In this document: piece after piece, positions 11,248 through 20,484 of the stretch | How positions within the stretch are numbered: position 1 is the first letter of the stretch | How the letters are laid out: each line of letters starts with the position of its first letter | Notes under the pieces: model-generated | Database searches by the model: none | Told to the model about the DNA's origin: nothing | What the model saw: only the letters and a program-made list of their open reading frames with translations | Made by a program: the position numbers and the translations under genes | Source: Aquabacterium parvum | GTDB lineage: Bacteria > Pseudomonadota > Gammaproteobacteria > Burkholderiales > Burkholderiaceae_C | Length of the DNA stretch: 64,000 nucleotides | Assembly: GCF_001447195.1 (NCBI RefSeq) | Contig: NZ_LFRI01000341.1 | Location: 434,001 to 498,000, forward strand | Direction of reading: 5' to 3'

Positions 11248-11275
11248 AGTGCGCCTCTGCACGAAACGCCGACCG

Positions 11276-12046
11276 ATGACCACCCAGCCTCCGGCCACAC
11301 CGCCGCTGTCGATCCTGATGTACCACCAGATCGGTCGCTACCCGCGCCCGGACGCGCACCGCGCGCTGTTCTGCCACATCGACCGCTTCAAGGCGCAGCT
11401 CAACTACTTCAAGTGGATGGGCGTGGACGTGCTGTCGATGGACCAGGCGCGTGCCTGCCTGTTCGAAGGCCAGCCACTCAAGCGCCGCTCGGTGGTGATC
11501 ACCGTGGACGATGGCTACGACGATTTCCGCGAGCACGCCTGGCCAGCGCTCAAGGCCCACGGCTTTCCAGCCATGGTCTACCTGGTCAGCTCGCTGGTGG
11601 GCAAGCGTGCCGACTGGCTCACCGACCGGCCCGAATTGCCGCGCCTGATGGACGCCGGCGCCGTGCGCCAGTTGCGCAGCGAAGGCTGCGACTTCGGGTC
11701 GCACGCGATGTCGCACCCGCGCCTGTCAACGCTGAGCGCCGAAAGCCAGCGCCATGAAATCGTCGGCAGCAAACAGGCGCTCGAGGACCTGCTGGGTGAG
11801 CGCGTCGACCACTTCTGCTACCCCTTTGGCGACTACACCGAGCGCTCGCGAGACATGGTTCGCGACGCCGGCTACCTGACGGCCACGACCTGCATCCGCG
11901 GTGCAGCCAACTTCTCGGACAACCCGTTTGAGCTGACGCGCAAGGCCATCTCCTATGGCGACAACCTTGTGGGCTTTGCCTGGAAGCTGCACGCCAAGCA
12001 AGGGCGCAAGGGCCAGGGCGCCGTGCCCGACCGCATCGCGGCCTGA
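11276..12046 (+). CDS. Polysaccharide deacetylase family protein (NodB-like)
   Basis: A 256-residue protein with a NodB homology domain. The first motif is TVDDGYDD, with the catalytic and metal-binding aspartates. GSHAMSHPRLSTL carries the HxxxH metal ligands, and HFCYPFGDY is the later conserved stretch. No signal peptide is evident, so it may act in the cytoplasm, like deacetylases that work on lipid- or nucleotide-linked sugars. It starts the glycan gene series, 18 bases before a GT4 gene. The substrate is probably an N-acetylated sugar of that glycan. Confidence 0.85.
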   Translation: MTTQPPATPPLSILMYHQIGRYPRPDAHRALFCHIDRFKAQLNYFKWMGVDVLSMDQARACLFEGQPLKRRSVVITVDDGYDDFREHAWPALKAHGFPAMVYLVSSLVGKRADWLTDRPELPRLMDAGAVRQLRSEGCDFGSHAMSHPRLSTLSAESQRHEIVGSKQALEDLLGERVDHFCYPFGDYTERSRDMVRDAGYLTATTCIRGAANFSDNPFELTRKAISYGDNLVGFAWKLHAKQGRKGQGAVPDRIAA

Positions 12047-12064
12047 GCCGAGGCACACCGCAAC

Positions 12065-13090
12065 ATGCGCATCGTCCACGTCCTGCACAGCCACGGCTAC
12101 GGTGGCGCCGAAAGCCACGCCCTGTTGATGATGAAGCTGCAGCGCGAGGCGGGCCACGAGGTCTGCTACGCCGGCCCCATGGACTCCTGGCTTGGTAGCG
12201 AGTGCGAGAAGGCCGGCATCGCTTTCGAACACATCCCCATGCACGGGCTGTTTGACCTGTGGTCGCACTGGAAGCTGCGTGCGCTGCTCAAGCGCTGGCA
12301 TGCCGACATCGTCCATGGCCACCTGATCCGTGGTGCGATGTACGCAGGCCGGGCGGGCCACCGCCAGCGCGCGCCCTTGGCCATCTGCACGGCCCACGCC
12401 ACCACGGCGCGCACGCACATGCAACGATGCGCGCACATCATCGCGGTGTCGGGCGCGGTGCGTGATGGGCTGCTGGCCGCCGGGTACGCCGAGCGCGACG
12501 TCAGCCTGGTCTACAACGGTGTGCCAGAAGGACCTGTGCCGCCGTCGCCCGAAGAGCGCGCCGCGCTGCGTGCAGAACTGGGCATCCCCGTGGATGCGTT
12601 CGCCGTGGTGCACGTGGGCCGTTTCGTGCGTGACAAAGGGCAAGACCTGCTGGTTCAGGCCATGCGCTCCGTGCCGGCCGGTGTGCACCTCTACCTGGTC
12701 GGCGACCCAGCCACCGAGTTCGGGCGCGAGGTGCAAGCTTTGCTGACAACCGAGCCGGCGCTGGCTGCGCGCGTGCACTGCCTGGGTTTCCGGCCTGATG
12801 TGCAGCGGCTGCTGCCAGCCTTCGACGCCTTTGCCCTGGCTTCGCGCCGCGAGGCCTTGTCCATCGCCGTCATCGAGGCGTTCGCGGCGCGGGTGCCCGT
12901 GGTCGCCACGCGCGTGGGCGGCGTGCCCGAGATCGTGCGCCATGAGGACACCGGCTTGCTCGTGCCCACCGAAAACGCGGCAGCCCTGGCGCAAGGCATC
13001 ACGCGCCTGTACCAAGAACAACTCACGGCCCGCAGCATGCTCGATCGCACCCTGGCGCTGTACCAACGCTGCCTTGGCCGCGCGGCCTGA
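12065..13090 (+). CDS. GT4-family glycosyltransferase
   Basis: A 341-residue GT-B fold transferase. The N-terminal half opens with MRIVHVLHSHGYGGAESH, the GGAE loop of GT4 enzymes. The C-terminal half has VGRFVRDKGQDLLVQAM and ASRREALSIAVIEAFAARVPVVAT, the region that binds the sugar-nucleotide donor. No membrane helices are seen, so it is likely peripheral on the inner face of the membrane. It is co-directional with the deacetylase, GT9 and second GT4, probably one operon for LPS core or a surface polysaccharide. Donor and acceptor cannot be read from sequence. Confidence 0.88.
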   Translation: MRIVHVLHSHGYGGAESHALLMMKLQREAGHEVCYAGPMDSWLGSECEKAGIAFEHIPMHGLFDLWSHWKLRALLKRWHADIVHGHLIRGAMYAGRAGHRQRAPLAICTAHATTARTHMQRCAHIIAVSGAVRDGLLAAGYAERDVSLVYNGVPEGPVPPSPEERAALRAELGIPVDAFAVVHVGRFVRDKGQDLLVQAMRSVPAGVHLYLVGDPATEFGREVQALLTTEPALAARVHCLGFRPDVQRLLPAFDAFALASRREALSIAVIEAFAARVPVVATRVGGVPEIVRHEDTGLLVPTENAAALAQGITRLYQEQLTARSMLDRTLALYQRCLGRAA

Positions 13091-13102
13091 CACCATCACA
13101 CC

Positions 13103-14215
13103 ATGAGCGCCCCCCATCCCGAGCCCCGTCGAATCCTCGTCGTCCGCCTCTCGGCGTTGGGCGACATCGTCATGGCCTCGGGCCTGATCCCGGCGCTCAG
13201 AACCCGTTTCCCGAACGCCGAGATTTCATGGGTGTGCGAGCCGGTGTGCGCGCCGCTGCTCAAGCACAACCCACGGCTCAAGCAGGTCATCGTCTGGCCG
13301 CGCGGGGAGTGGCAGGCGCTTTGGAAGGCCAAACGTTACCTGGACCTGTGGCGCGCCGTGCGAGCCTTCCGCGCGCAGCTCAAGGCCGAACAATTTGACC
13401 TCGTGCTCGATGGCCAGGGCCTGCTCAAAAGTGGTCTGGTGGCTTGGTTCACCGGCGCGCCACGGCGCGTGAGCATCATCGCTCGCGAGGGCAGCCACCG
13501 CCTGGTGCACGAGGTGGTCACGCCACCGCCCGGCGCCGACCCGGTGATGGGCTCGGAGTACCGCTACCTGGCTCATTACCTGGGTGCGCCGCATGGCAGC
13601 TTCGTGCACGACCTGGCCGTGGGCGAGGCGCAGCGGCTGCGCGCCCGCGAGGTGCTGAGCGAGCGCCTGCGAAGCGCCTGGGGCGATGGCGCGAGCGCTG
13701 ATGCGCCGCACGCTCCCCGTGCCCTGGTGGTGCTGGCCCCCTTCACCACCCGCCCGCAAAAGCACTGGGTGGAGGCCAACTGGGCCGAGTTGGGGCGGCG
13801 CATGCTGGCGCAGGGGCTGCAGCCTGTCGTGTTGGGCGGCCCGGCCGACCGAGAAGCCGCCGAGCGCATCTGCGCGGGCCAGCCGCAACTGATCAACCTG
13901 GCTGGCGCCTTGAAGCTCGACGAGAGCGTGGCGCTGATCGCCGACGCGCAACTGCTGGTCGGCGTGGACACGGGCCTGACGCACATGGGCTCGGCGCTGC
14001 GCATCCCGACGGTGGCGCTGTTCGGCTCGACCCGGCCTTACCGCGAGGGCCCCAAGGTTGGAGGCATCTCCCGCACATGCATCTTGTACGACAACCTGCC
14101 CTGCTCGCCCTGCCGCCGGCGCCCCACCTGCAACGGCGCCTTCACCTGCATGACCGGGCTGACCACCGAGCGCGTGCTGCAAACCGCCCTGGCCCAACTG
14201 GAGCCCCAGTCATGA
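13103..14215 (+). CDS. GT9-family glycosyltransferase, heptosyltransferase I-like
   Basis: A 370-residue protein of the ADP-heptose:LPS heptosyltransferase family. The N-terminus VVRLSALGDIVMASGLIPAL is the hallmark GT9 strand-loop. The C-terminal half has VGVDTGLTHMGSALRIPTVALFG, the donor-binding DTG motif. Its NGQGLLK-like segment (LDGQGLLKSGLVAWF) resembles WaaC. The stop overlaps the next start as ATGA (14212-14215). Heptose biosynthetic genes lie immediately downstream on the other strand, which supports heptose as donor, but other GT9 substrates are possible. Confidence 0.85.
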   Translation: MSAPHPEPRRILVVRLSALGDIVMASGLIPALRTRFPNAEISWVCEPVCAPLLKHNPRLKQVIVWPRGEWQALWKAKRYLDLWRAVRAFRAQLKAEQFDLVLDGQGLLKSGLVAWFTGAPRRVSIIAREGSHRLVHEVVTPPPGADPVMGSEYRYLAHYLGAPHGSFVHDLAVGEAQRLRAREVLSERLRSAWGDGASADAPHAPRALVVLAPFTTRPQKHWVEANWAELGRRMLAQGLQPVVLGGPADREAAERICAGQPQLINLAGALKLDESVALIADAQLLVGVDTGLTHMGSALRIPTVALFGSTRPYREGPKVGGISRTCILYDNLPCSPCRRRPTCNGAFTCMTGLTTERVLQTALAQLEPQS

Positions 14216-15312
14216 GGGTGCTGCACGTCGAGGCCGGCATGCACCTCTACGGCGGCGCGCTGCAAGTCGTCTTCCTGCTGCGCGGCCTGAAAGCGCGCGG
14301 CATCGACTGCGTCCTGGCCTGCCCCACCGGCAGCGCCATCGCCACCGAAGCCGCACCGCACGCCCGCGTGGTCGAGATGACGATGCGTGGCGATGCCGAC
14401 ATCGGCCTCACCGGCCGCCTGCGCAAGCTGATCCGCGAGGTGCGCCCCGACGTGGTTCACCTGCACAGCCGCCGGGGCAGCGACGTGTGGGGCGCGTTGG
14501 CGGGTCGGCTCGAAGGCGTGCCCGTGGTGCTCAGCCGCCGAGTCGACAACCCGGAATCGCGCTTCGTGGTGAACTTGAAGTACCGCCTATACGACGAGGT
14601 GGTGACCATCTCCGAGGGCATCCGCCAGGTGCTGCTGTCCGAGGGCGTGCCGCCGGCCAAGGTGCACTGCGTGCTCAGCGCGGTCGACACCGAGCGCTAC
14701 CGACCCGATCGCTCGCACATGCGCTGGTTCCAGGACACCTTCGGTGTGGCCGACGGTGAGCTCACCATCGGCATGGTGGCGCAATTCATCGCGCGCAAAG
14801 GCCACGTCACGCTGCTCGACGCGCTGCCCGATGTGCTGGCCCAGCACCCCGGGCTCAAGGTGATCCTGTTTGGCCAGGGCCCGCTCTGGGATGAAATCAA
14901 CGCCCGAGTCAAAGGCGACGTGCTGCTGTCAAAACACGTGCAGCTGCCGGGTTTCCGCAAAGACCTCGACCGCGTGCTGCCCTGCCTCGATGTGCTGGCC
15001 CACCCCGCTCACATGGAAGGCCTGGGCGTGTCGCTGCTGCAGGCTGCGGCCTGCGGCGTGCCGTTGGTGGGCGGGCGCGCGGGCGGCATCCCCGAGATCA
15101 TCCAGCCGGGCCTCAACGGTGAACTGATCACGCCGGGTGACACGGCGGCGCTGGTGCGCGAGCTGAACAAGCTACTGGGCTCGGCCGAGCTGCGCCAGCG
15201 CTACGGGCAAGCGGGCCGGCAGTGGGTGGTCGAGCGCTTCTCGGTTGAAGCGATGGTCGAGGGCAACCTGGGCGTGTACCAGCTGGCCATGGCCAAGCGC
15301 CGAGTTGCCTGA
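14212..15312 (+). CDS. GT4-family glycosyltransferase
   Basis: A 366-residue GT4 protein starting MRVLHVEAGMHLYGGALQ; the ATG overlaps the preceding GT9 stop. Diagnostic segments are VVHLHSRRGSDVWG, VAQFIARKGHVTLLDALPDV, and HMEGLGVSLLQAAACGVPLVGG, the donor site with E of the GT4 EX7E-like motif partly altered (EGLGVSLLQ). It converges on the heptose genes across 62 bases. Its likely role is sugar addition to LPS core. The donor sugar is unknown. Confidence 0.86.
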   Translation: MRVLHVEAGMHLYGGALQVVFLLRGLKARGIDCVLACPTGSAIATEAAPHARVVEMTMRGDADIGLTGRLRKLIREVRPDVVHLHSRRGSDVWGALAGRLEGVPVVLSRRVDNPESRFVVNLKYRLYDEVVTISEGIRQVLLSEGVPPAKVHCVLSAVDTERYRPDRSHMRWFQDTFGVADGELTIGMVAQFIARKGHVTLLDALPDVLAQHPGLKVILFGQGPLWDEINARVKGDVLLSKHVQLPGFRKDLDRVLPCLDVLAHPAHMEGLGVSLLQAAACGVPLVGGRAGGIPEIIQPGLNGELITPGDTAALVRELNKLLGSAELRQRYGQAGRQWVVERFSVEAMVEGNLGVYQLAMAKRRVA

Positions 15313-15374
15313 GGACACGACCTCAGCGCCTGGCAGCCCTTTCGATCAAGCCACCCGCCAAACCGGCGTCGGTT

Positions 15375-16466
15375 TCAAGCCGCCTTGAGCAGCGCATCCA
15401 CGCAAGCAGCGAGGTCGGCGTAGGCCGCGTCGGCGCCCGCCAGGTCGTCGGTCGACTCTTCGTTGTCGGACTGCACGATGTAGGCCCGCCCCAGGCCTGC
15501 TGCGCGCGCGGCCTCGATGTCGGAAGGCTTGTCGCCCACCATGAAGGAGTGCTCGAGCGACAGGCCGTGCTCGCGCACCGCCTGCAGGATCATGCCGGGC
15601 TCGGGCTTGCGGCAATCGCAGTCCACGGCCAGCTCGGGCACCTTGCCCTTGGGGTGGTGCGGGCAGTGGTAGACAGCCTCGACTTCAGCGCCCGCTGCGG
15701 CCAGGGCCTCGCGCATGTGGCGCGTGAGCTCCTGGAACTGCGCCTCGGTGTACATGCCGCGCGCCAGGCCCGACTGGTTGGTGACGACGATGAGCACGTA
15801 GCCGGCCTCGCGCAGGCGGCGCATGGCGTCCACGGCACCGGGCACGAACTCGAACTCGTCCCACTGGTGGACATAGGCACGATCGAGGTTGATGACGCCA
15901 TCGCGATCAAGGAAGGCCGCCTTGCGGGGCGAGGTCAGTGCTGACGGGTGCTTCGCGGCCGCCGCAGCGTCCGACGAATGCCCGGCGCGAATGCGCTGCA
16001 CCAGCGAAGTGGTCGAAAAGCCATCGACGAACGGAATCGCCAACGCCTCGCCGCCCCACGAGCGCACCACCCGCGTCTCCTCCAGCGTTTCCATGTCGTA
16101 GTCACCGCCCTTGACGTAGAGGTCGGGGCGCGCCTGCTTGATCAGCTCGACCGGCGTGCGCTCGTCGAAAAAAGTCACCAGCGAGACGGAAGCCAGCCCG
16201 GCCAGCACGGCCGCGCGGTCGATGTCCTGGTTCAGCGGGCGATCCGGGCCCTTGCCCAGCATGCGGGCCGAGGCGTCGCTGTTGACCGCCACCACCAGTG
16301 AGCCGCCCAACTGGCGCGCGGCATGCAGGTAGCTCACGTGGCCGCGGTGCAGCACGTCGAACACGCCGTTGGTGAAGACCACGGGCTTGGGCAACTCGGC
16401 GATGCGCGCTGCGATGTCTTCGCGAGCGCAGATCTTGTCCGTCAGGTGAGTGCCTTGGCCGCTCAT
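15375..16466 (-). CDS. Fused D-glycero-beta-D-manno-heptose 1-phosphate adenylyltransferase and heptose bisphosphate phosphatase (HldC-GmhB)
   Basis: A 363-residue two-domain protein. Residues 1-165 are an RfaE2/HldC-type nucleotidyltransferase (TNGVFDVLHRGHVSYL with the HxGH motif; later VKGGDYDMETLEET). After a short Ala/Ser linker, residues 185-363 form a GmhB-type HAD phosphatase (FLDRDGVINLD, VVTNQSGLARG, CDCRKPEPGM, VGDKPSDIEAARAAGL) with the zinc-type Cys/His loop CPHHPKG. It would remove the 7-phosphate from heptose 1,7-bisphosphate and adenylylate heptose 1-phosphate. The usual fusion in enterobacteria is HldA-HldC, so this pairing is unusual. Its ATG overlaps the upstream hldA stop. 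Confidence 0.9.
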   Translation of the reverse strand: MSGQGTHLTDKICAREDIAARIAELPKPVVFTNGVFDVLHRGHVSYLHAARQLGGSLVVAVNSDASARMLGKGPDRPLNQDIDRAAVLAGLASVSLVTFFDERTPVELIKQARPDLYVKGGDYDMETLEETRVVRSWGGEALAIPFVDGFSTTSLVQRIRAGHSSDAAAAAKHPSALTSPRKAAFLDRDGVINLDRAYVHQWDEFEFVPGAVDAMRRLREAGYVLIVVTNQSGLARGMYTEAQFQELTRHMREALAAAGAEVEAVYHCPHHPKGKVPELAVDCDCRKPEPGMILQAVREHGLSLEHSFMVGDKPSDIEAARAAGLGRAYIVQSDNEESTDDLAGADAAYADLAACVDALLKAA

Positions 16467-17404
16467 GCGAACAGCTCCTCGAAGCTCAGCGTGGCGGTGC
16501 CGAACTTGGCCACCACCAGGCCGCCGGCGCGGTTGGCGTGGCCCATGGATTCTTCCAGTGACAGGCCGCAGGCCAGCATCAAAGCCAAGGTGCCGATGAC
16601 GGTGTCGCCCGCGCCAGTCACGTCGGCCACCTCACGGGCCTGGGCCTGCACGCTGCTGACGCGGTCGGCCTCGAACAGGGTCATGCCTTCTTCGGAGCGG
16701 GTCAGCAGCAGCGCCTGCAGACCCAGCTGCTCACGCAGGGCCTGGGCCTTGGCGGTGAGCTCGGCCTCGTCCTTCCAGCCACCGATCACCTGCTGCAGCT
16801 CGGCCCGGTTGGGCGTGATGACGGTGGCGCCTGCGTAACGGCCGTAGTCGCTGCCCTTGGGGTCGACCAGCACGGCCTTGCCCGCCTGACGGGCCAGCTC
16901 GATCATGCGCGGGATGTGGGCCAGGCCGCCCTTGCCGTAGTCGGAGAACAGCACCACATCGTGCTTGAGCAGCTCGCGCTCGAAGTCACCCAGCATCTGA
17001 CCCAGCAGCTCGTGGTCAGGCTCGCGCTCGAAGTCGACACGCAGCAGCTGCTGGTTGCGGCCGATCACGCGCAGCTTGACGATGGTCTGCATGCGCGGGT
17101 CTTGCCCCAGCACCGTGCCGACGCCGTGGCCTTCGAGCAGCTCTTGCAGGCGGCGGGCGGGCTCATCCTGGCCAACCACGCTGAGCAGGGTCACCTGCCC
17201 CCCCAGGGTCTTGATGTTGAGCGCCACGTTGGCGGCACCACCCACGCGCTCTTGCTCGCTGGCCACCCGCACCACGGGCACCGGCGCCTCGGGAGAGATG
17301 CGTTCGACGGCGCCGAACCAGTAGCGATCGAGCATGACGTCGCCCACGACAAGGACGCGTCGGGCGGCGAGGGTTTCGCGGGCGGGGTGGGCGGCAGACT
17401 TCAT
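16463..17404 (-). CDS. hldA: D-glycero-beta-D-manno-heptose-7-phosphate kinase (RfaE1/HldA)
   Basis: A 313-residue PfkB-family kinase with the HldE-N signature: VGDVMLDRYWFGAVERISPEAPVPVV at the N-terminus, GGAANVALNI, and the anion hole VTGAGDTVIGTLAL near residue 270. It phosphorylates sedoheptulose-derived D-glycero-D-manno-heptose 7-phosphate to the 1,7-bisphosphate. The start at 17404 gives the normal length; an in-frame start at 17626 would add 74 non-homologous residues. It is stand-alone, not fused to the adenylyltransferase, and is coupled (ATGA) to the HldC-GmhB gene. It diverges from the GT9 gene at 17581. Confidence 0.93.
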   Translation of the reverse strand: MKSAAHPARETLAARRVLVVGDVMLDRYWFGAVERISPEAPVPVVRVASEQERVGGAANVALNIKTLGGQVTLLSVVGQDEPARRLQELLEGHGVGTVLGQDPRMQTIVKLRVIGRNQQLLRVDFEREPDHELLGQMLGDFERELLKHDVVLFSDYGKGGLAHIPRMIELARQAGKAVLVDPKGSDYGRYAGATVITPNRAELQQVIGGWKDEAELTAKAQALREQLGLQALLLTRSEEGMTLFEADRVSSVQAQAREVADVTGAGDTVIGTLALMLACGLSLEESMGHANRAGGLVVAKFGTATLSFEELFA

Positions 17405-17580
17405 GCGTGCAGGGGACAAAACCGGGGCCGAACAGGAAATGTTCCGGCAGGAGCCGTATTGTCCCCAGAAATCGCCCTCGAATCGGGGCTTGACCGCCAG
17501 GGCACGCCGGCCTGCGCCCCCAAGGCGCCACCGGGACACAACAAGGCACAATAGCGGGCTGTATTCCGCCTGCGCCCCAC

Positions 17581-18627
17581 ATGTCCGAAACCCGCGAATC
17601 CACCGATTCCCGCGATCCCAAGCCACGCACCGTCATCGTGCTGCAGTACGCCGGCATCGGCGACCTGATCTGGCACATCCCCTACTTCCGGATGATCGCC
17701 GAGCAGAGCAAGGCCGGCCGGGTCACGGTGGTGGCGCAGCCCTCGACGCTGACCAAGCATTTCATCGGACACGAGCCATGGGTCGAGGCAGTGATCGAGC
17801 ACGACCACCGGCCGCGTCGTGGAGAAAAACGCCGGGGCGCCCACGCAGGCATCGCCGGCATGTGGCGCATGGCCCAACAGCTGCGTGCAGGTCGCTTTGA
17901 CCGCATCATCCTTTTCTCGGGTCGCCCCAGCCGCGGTCTGATTGCCTGGCTCAGTGGCATCCCCGTTCGGCAGGGCTTTGGATACCGGTTCCTGCAGCGC
18001 ATCTTCCTCAACAGCGGCCCCTACATCGAGGCCTACAAAGGGCCCTCACTGGCCGTGTACCCCGAGGCCAGCGCATTCATGGTGGCGCACGGTTACTGCC
18101 CTGCGCCGGTCATCCCACACATGACGCCACCACTGGCACAGCTGGCGACCATGCAGGCGCGCCTGGCCCACCTGCCCCGGCCCCTTTATGCCTTCGCCAT
18201 CGGCACCAGCGAAACCCACAAGCAATGGGGCGTGCAGAACTTCGCCGACCTGGCCTGCGCGCTGATCGCCGAAGGCGGTGGCGTGATGCTGCTGGGTGGC
18301 CCAGGCGAGGTGGCGCTGGCACGCGAGATCGAAGCCCTGATGCCGGAGAAGGTCCGCCACGCACTGGCCATCGTCACCGACGCACCGGTGCTGGGCAGCG
18401 CCGCCGCCTTGCAGGTGGCCGATTTCTGCGTGGGCAACGACACCGGCATGACCAACGTGGCCGCTGCCGTGGGGCGCCCGAGCTTCGTCATCATCGGCTC
18501 TCGCCCCACCCTCGACCAGGACCCGGTCAACATGCACAACGTCACGGCTGAAAAGCTGTCGGACATCACCGTCGAGCGCGTGCTCGACTTGCTCAAAGAG
18601 GCTCGCCGTGGCGCAAAACACGCCTGA
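17581..18627 (+). CDS. GT9-family glycosyltransferase (LPS heptosyltransferase-like)
   Basis: A 348-residue GT9 protein. After a charged 18-residue extension the GT9 strand VIVLQYAGIGDLIWHIPYFR appears. The donor half contains GTSETHKQWGVQNFADL, LLGGPGEVALA and CVGNDTGMTNVAAAVGRP with the DTG motif. It diverges from hldA and shares its last 20 bases with the start of the MsbA-like gene, suggesting a joint role in building and exporting LPS. The exact linkage formed is unknown. Confidence 0.85.
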   Translation: MSETRESTDSRDPKPRTVIVLQYAGIGDLIWHIPYFRMIAEQSKAGRVTVVAQPSTLTKHFIGHEPWVEAVIEHDHRPRRGEKRRGAHAGIAGMWRMAQQLRAGRFDRIILFSGRPSRGLIAWLSGIPVRQGFGYRFLQRIFLNSGPYIEAYKGPSLAVYPEASAFMVAHGYCPAPVIPHMTPPLAQLATMQARLAHLPRPLYAFAIGTSETHKQWGVQNFADLACALIAEGGGVMLLGGPGEVALAREIEALMPEKVRHALAIVTDAPVLGSAAALQVADFCVGNDTGMTNVAAAVGRPSFVIIGSRPTLDQDPVNMHNVTAEKLSDITVERVLDLLKEARRGAKHA

Positions 18628-20365
18628 ACAGACCATGGAGCTCAAGGAGACCGGACGCAAGATCCTTGCGTACGGCAAGCCGCACTGGAAGATGTTCGGC
18701 GCCGCCTTCCTGTTTTTCACACTGGGTGCTGCGGTCGAACCCATCATCCCGGCGCTGTTCAAGAAGCTGATCGATTCAGGCTTCAAAGAGGGGCTGAACT
18801 ACCCGCTGTGGATCGTGCCCGTGGTGATCATTGGCCTTTTCCTGGTGCGTGGGGTGTTCAACTTCGCGGGCAACTACGCCATGACGTCCAGCATCTCCAG
18901 CATCGTGCTGGACTTGCGGCGAGACCTCATGCGCGGACTTCTGCGCGCCGATGCCAAGCTGTTCACCACCATCAGCCCCGGCCTGGCTGTCACCAAAATC
19001 ATCAACGACCCGCAGTTCGCCTCGCAGACGCTGGGCAACGTCACCATTACGGTGATCAAGGACTCCATGACCTTGGTGTTCCTGCTGGGTTACTTGCTCT
19101 ACCTGAACTGGCAGCTCACCCTGCTGTCCTTCATCAGCATGCCCTTGCTGGGCGTGCTGCTCAAGAAGGTGCAAAAGCGCCTTCAGCACGTCGGGCAGGC
19201 CCAGTACGAATCACAGCAACGCCTGGTCAACAGCGTGGACGACAACGCCCGCGCCTGGCGCGTGGTTCGCACCTTTGACGCCGCCGAGTTCGAACTCAAG
19301 CGCTTTGACGCAGAAGCCAACGTCCTGCGCCGCATGGTGCTCAAGACCATGGCCACCAGCTCGCTGATCACCCCAATGACGCAGATCGTGGCCGCTATCG
19401 GGGTGTCCATCATCATCACACTGGCCATCCATCAGGCCAGCCAGGGCTCCACCACGGTGGGCGAATTCGTGTCGTTCATCACCGCGCTGCTGATGACGAT
19501 TTCGCCCATGCGGCACCTCACCGACGTCTACCAACCCGTCACGGGTGCGCTCATCACGGCTCGCGGCGCGTTCGACTTGATCAACGCCCCCGTCGAGCCC
19601 GACAACGGCACGCGCGAGATGCCCTCTTCGCGAGGCGACATCCAGTTCCGCGACGTCAAGGTGCATTACGAAGGCGCATCCACGCCCTCGCTCGATGGCT
19701 TCAACCTGCACATCGAACCCGGCCAAACCGTGGCCCTGGTCGGCTCCTCCGGTGCGGGCAAGACCACCGTGGTCAACACCCTGCTGCGCTTTGCCAACCC
19801 GACGTCGGGTCAGATCCAACTCGACGGCGTGCCCATTGACGAGCTGAAGCTGGCCAGCCTGCGCCGCCACTTCGCCGTGGTCTCGCAAGACATCGTGCTC
19901 TTTGACGGCAGCGTGGCCGCCAACGTGGCCTACGCCAGTCCGCATGGCGTCGACCGCACCAAGGTTGAGCAATGCCTGCGCGCCGCCAACCTGTGGTCAC
20001 ACGTGTCGGCCATGTCGCAAGGCATGGACTCGGCCGTGGGCACCAACGGCAGCATGCTCTCGGGCGGCCAGCGCCAACGACTGGCGATTGCGCGCGCGCT
20101 GTACCGCGACGCCGCCATCTGGATCTTCGACGAAGCCACCTCGGCACTCGACTCTGAGTCCGAAGCCGTGGTGCAACGCTCCATCGAAGACCTGCGCCAC
20201 GCCAAGACCCTCATCCTCATCGCCCACCGCCTGAGCACCATCAAGAACGCCGACGTCATCTGCGTGATGTCCGAAGGCCGCATCGTCGAGCAAGGCACGC
20301 ACGCCGAACTGATGGCGCTGGGCGGCCTGTACGCCGGCATGGTGCGCATCCAGGCGGCGGACTGA
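18608..20365 (+). CDS. MsbA-like lipid/oligosaccharide ABC exporter (fused TMD-NBD)
   Basis: A 585-residue half-transporter. Six hydrophobic helices occupy about residues 25-310 and the ATPase occupies 345-585, with Walker A GSSGAGKTT, signature LSGGQRQRL, Walker B IWIFDEATSALD and H-loop IAHRLSTI. The layout matches MsbA, the lipid A-core flippase. The GTG start at 18608 has a strong ribosome site (AAAGAGG) and overlaps the preceding GT9 gene; an ATG at 18635 is the alternative. The position inside LPS genes supports lipid A-core or glycolipid export. A general lipid exporter is possible. Confidence 0.85.
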   Translation: MAQNTPEQTMELKETGRKILAYGKPHWKMFGAAFLFFTLGAAVEPIIPALFKKLIDSGFKEGLNYPLWIVPVVIIGLFLVRGVFNFAGNYAMTSSISSIVLDLRRDLMRGLLRADAKLFTTISPGLAVTKIINDPQFASQTLGNVTITVIKDSMTLVFLLGYLLYLNWQLTLLSFISMPLLGVLLKKVQKRLQHVGQAQYESQQRLVNSVDDNARAWRVVRTFDAAEFELKRFDAEANVLRRMVLKTMATSSLITPMTQIVAAIGVSIIITLAIHQASQGSTTVGEFVSFITALLMTISPMRHLTDVYQPVTGALITARGAFDLINAPVEPDNGTREMPSSRGDIQFRDVKVHYEGASTPSLDGFNLHIEPGQTVALVGSSGAGKTTVVNTLLRFANPTSGQIQLDGVPIDELKLASLRRHFAVVSQDIVLFDGSVAANVAYASPHGVDRTKVEQCLRAANLWSHVSAMSQGMDSAVGTNGSMLSGGQRQRLAIARALYRDAAIWIFDEATSALDSESEAVVQRSIEDLRHAKTLILIAHRLSTIKNADVICVMSEGRIVEQGTHAELMALGGLYAGMVRIQAAD

Positions 20366-20415
20366 CAACCTGAGGCTCTCTTGGGAGCAGCAACATGCTG
20401 CGCGGCTGAAGCACC

Positions 20416-20477
20416 TTGACAACGCACCTTCCGGGCGTCATGATCTGAAAAAATCATTTTAAAGTGATATCACTTTA
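20416..20477 (+). promoter_or_regulatory. Promoter and palindromic operator of the toxin-antitoxin pair
   Basis: TTGACA (20416-20421) stands 17 bases before CATGAT (20439-20444), a fair -35/-10 pair. Downstream is the perfect 18-base palindrome TAAAGTGATATCACTTTA (20460-20477), ending 7 bases before the toxin ATG. Such a site suits binding of the helix-turn-helix antitoxin and autorepression. The box sequence is seen; the autoregulation is inferred from the family. Confidence 0.7.
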
Positions 20478-20484
20478 ACGCTCA

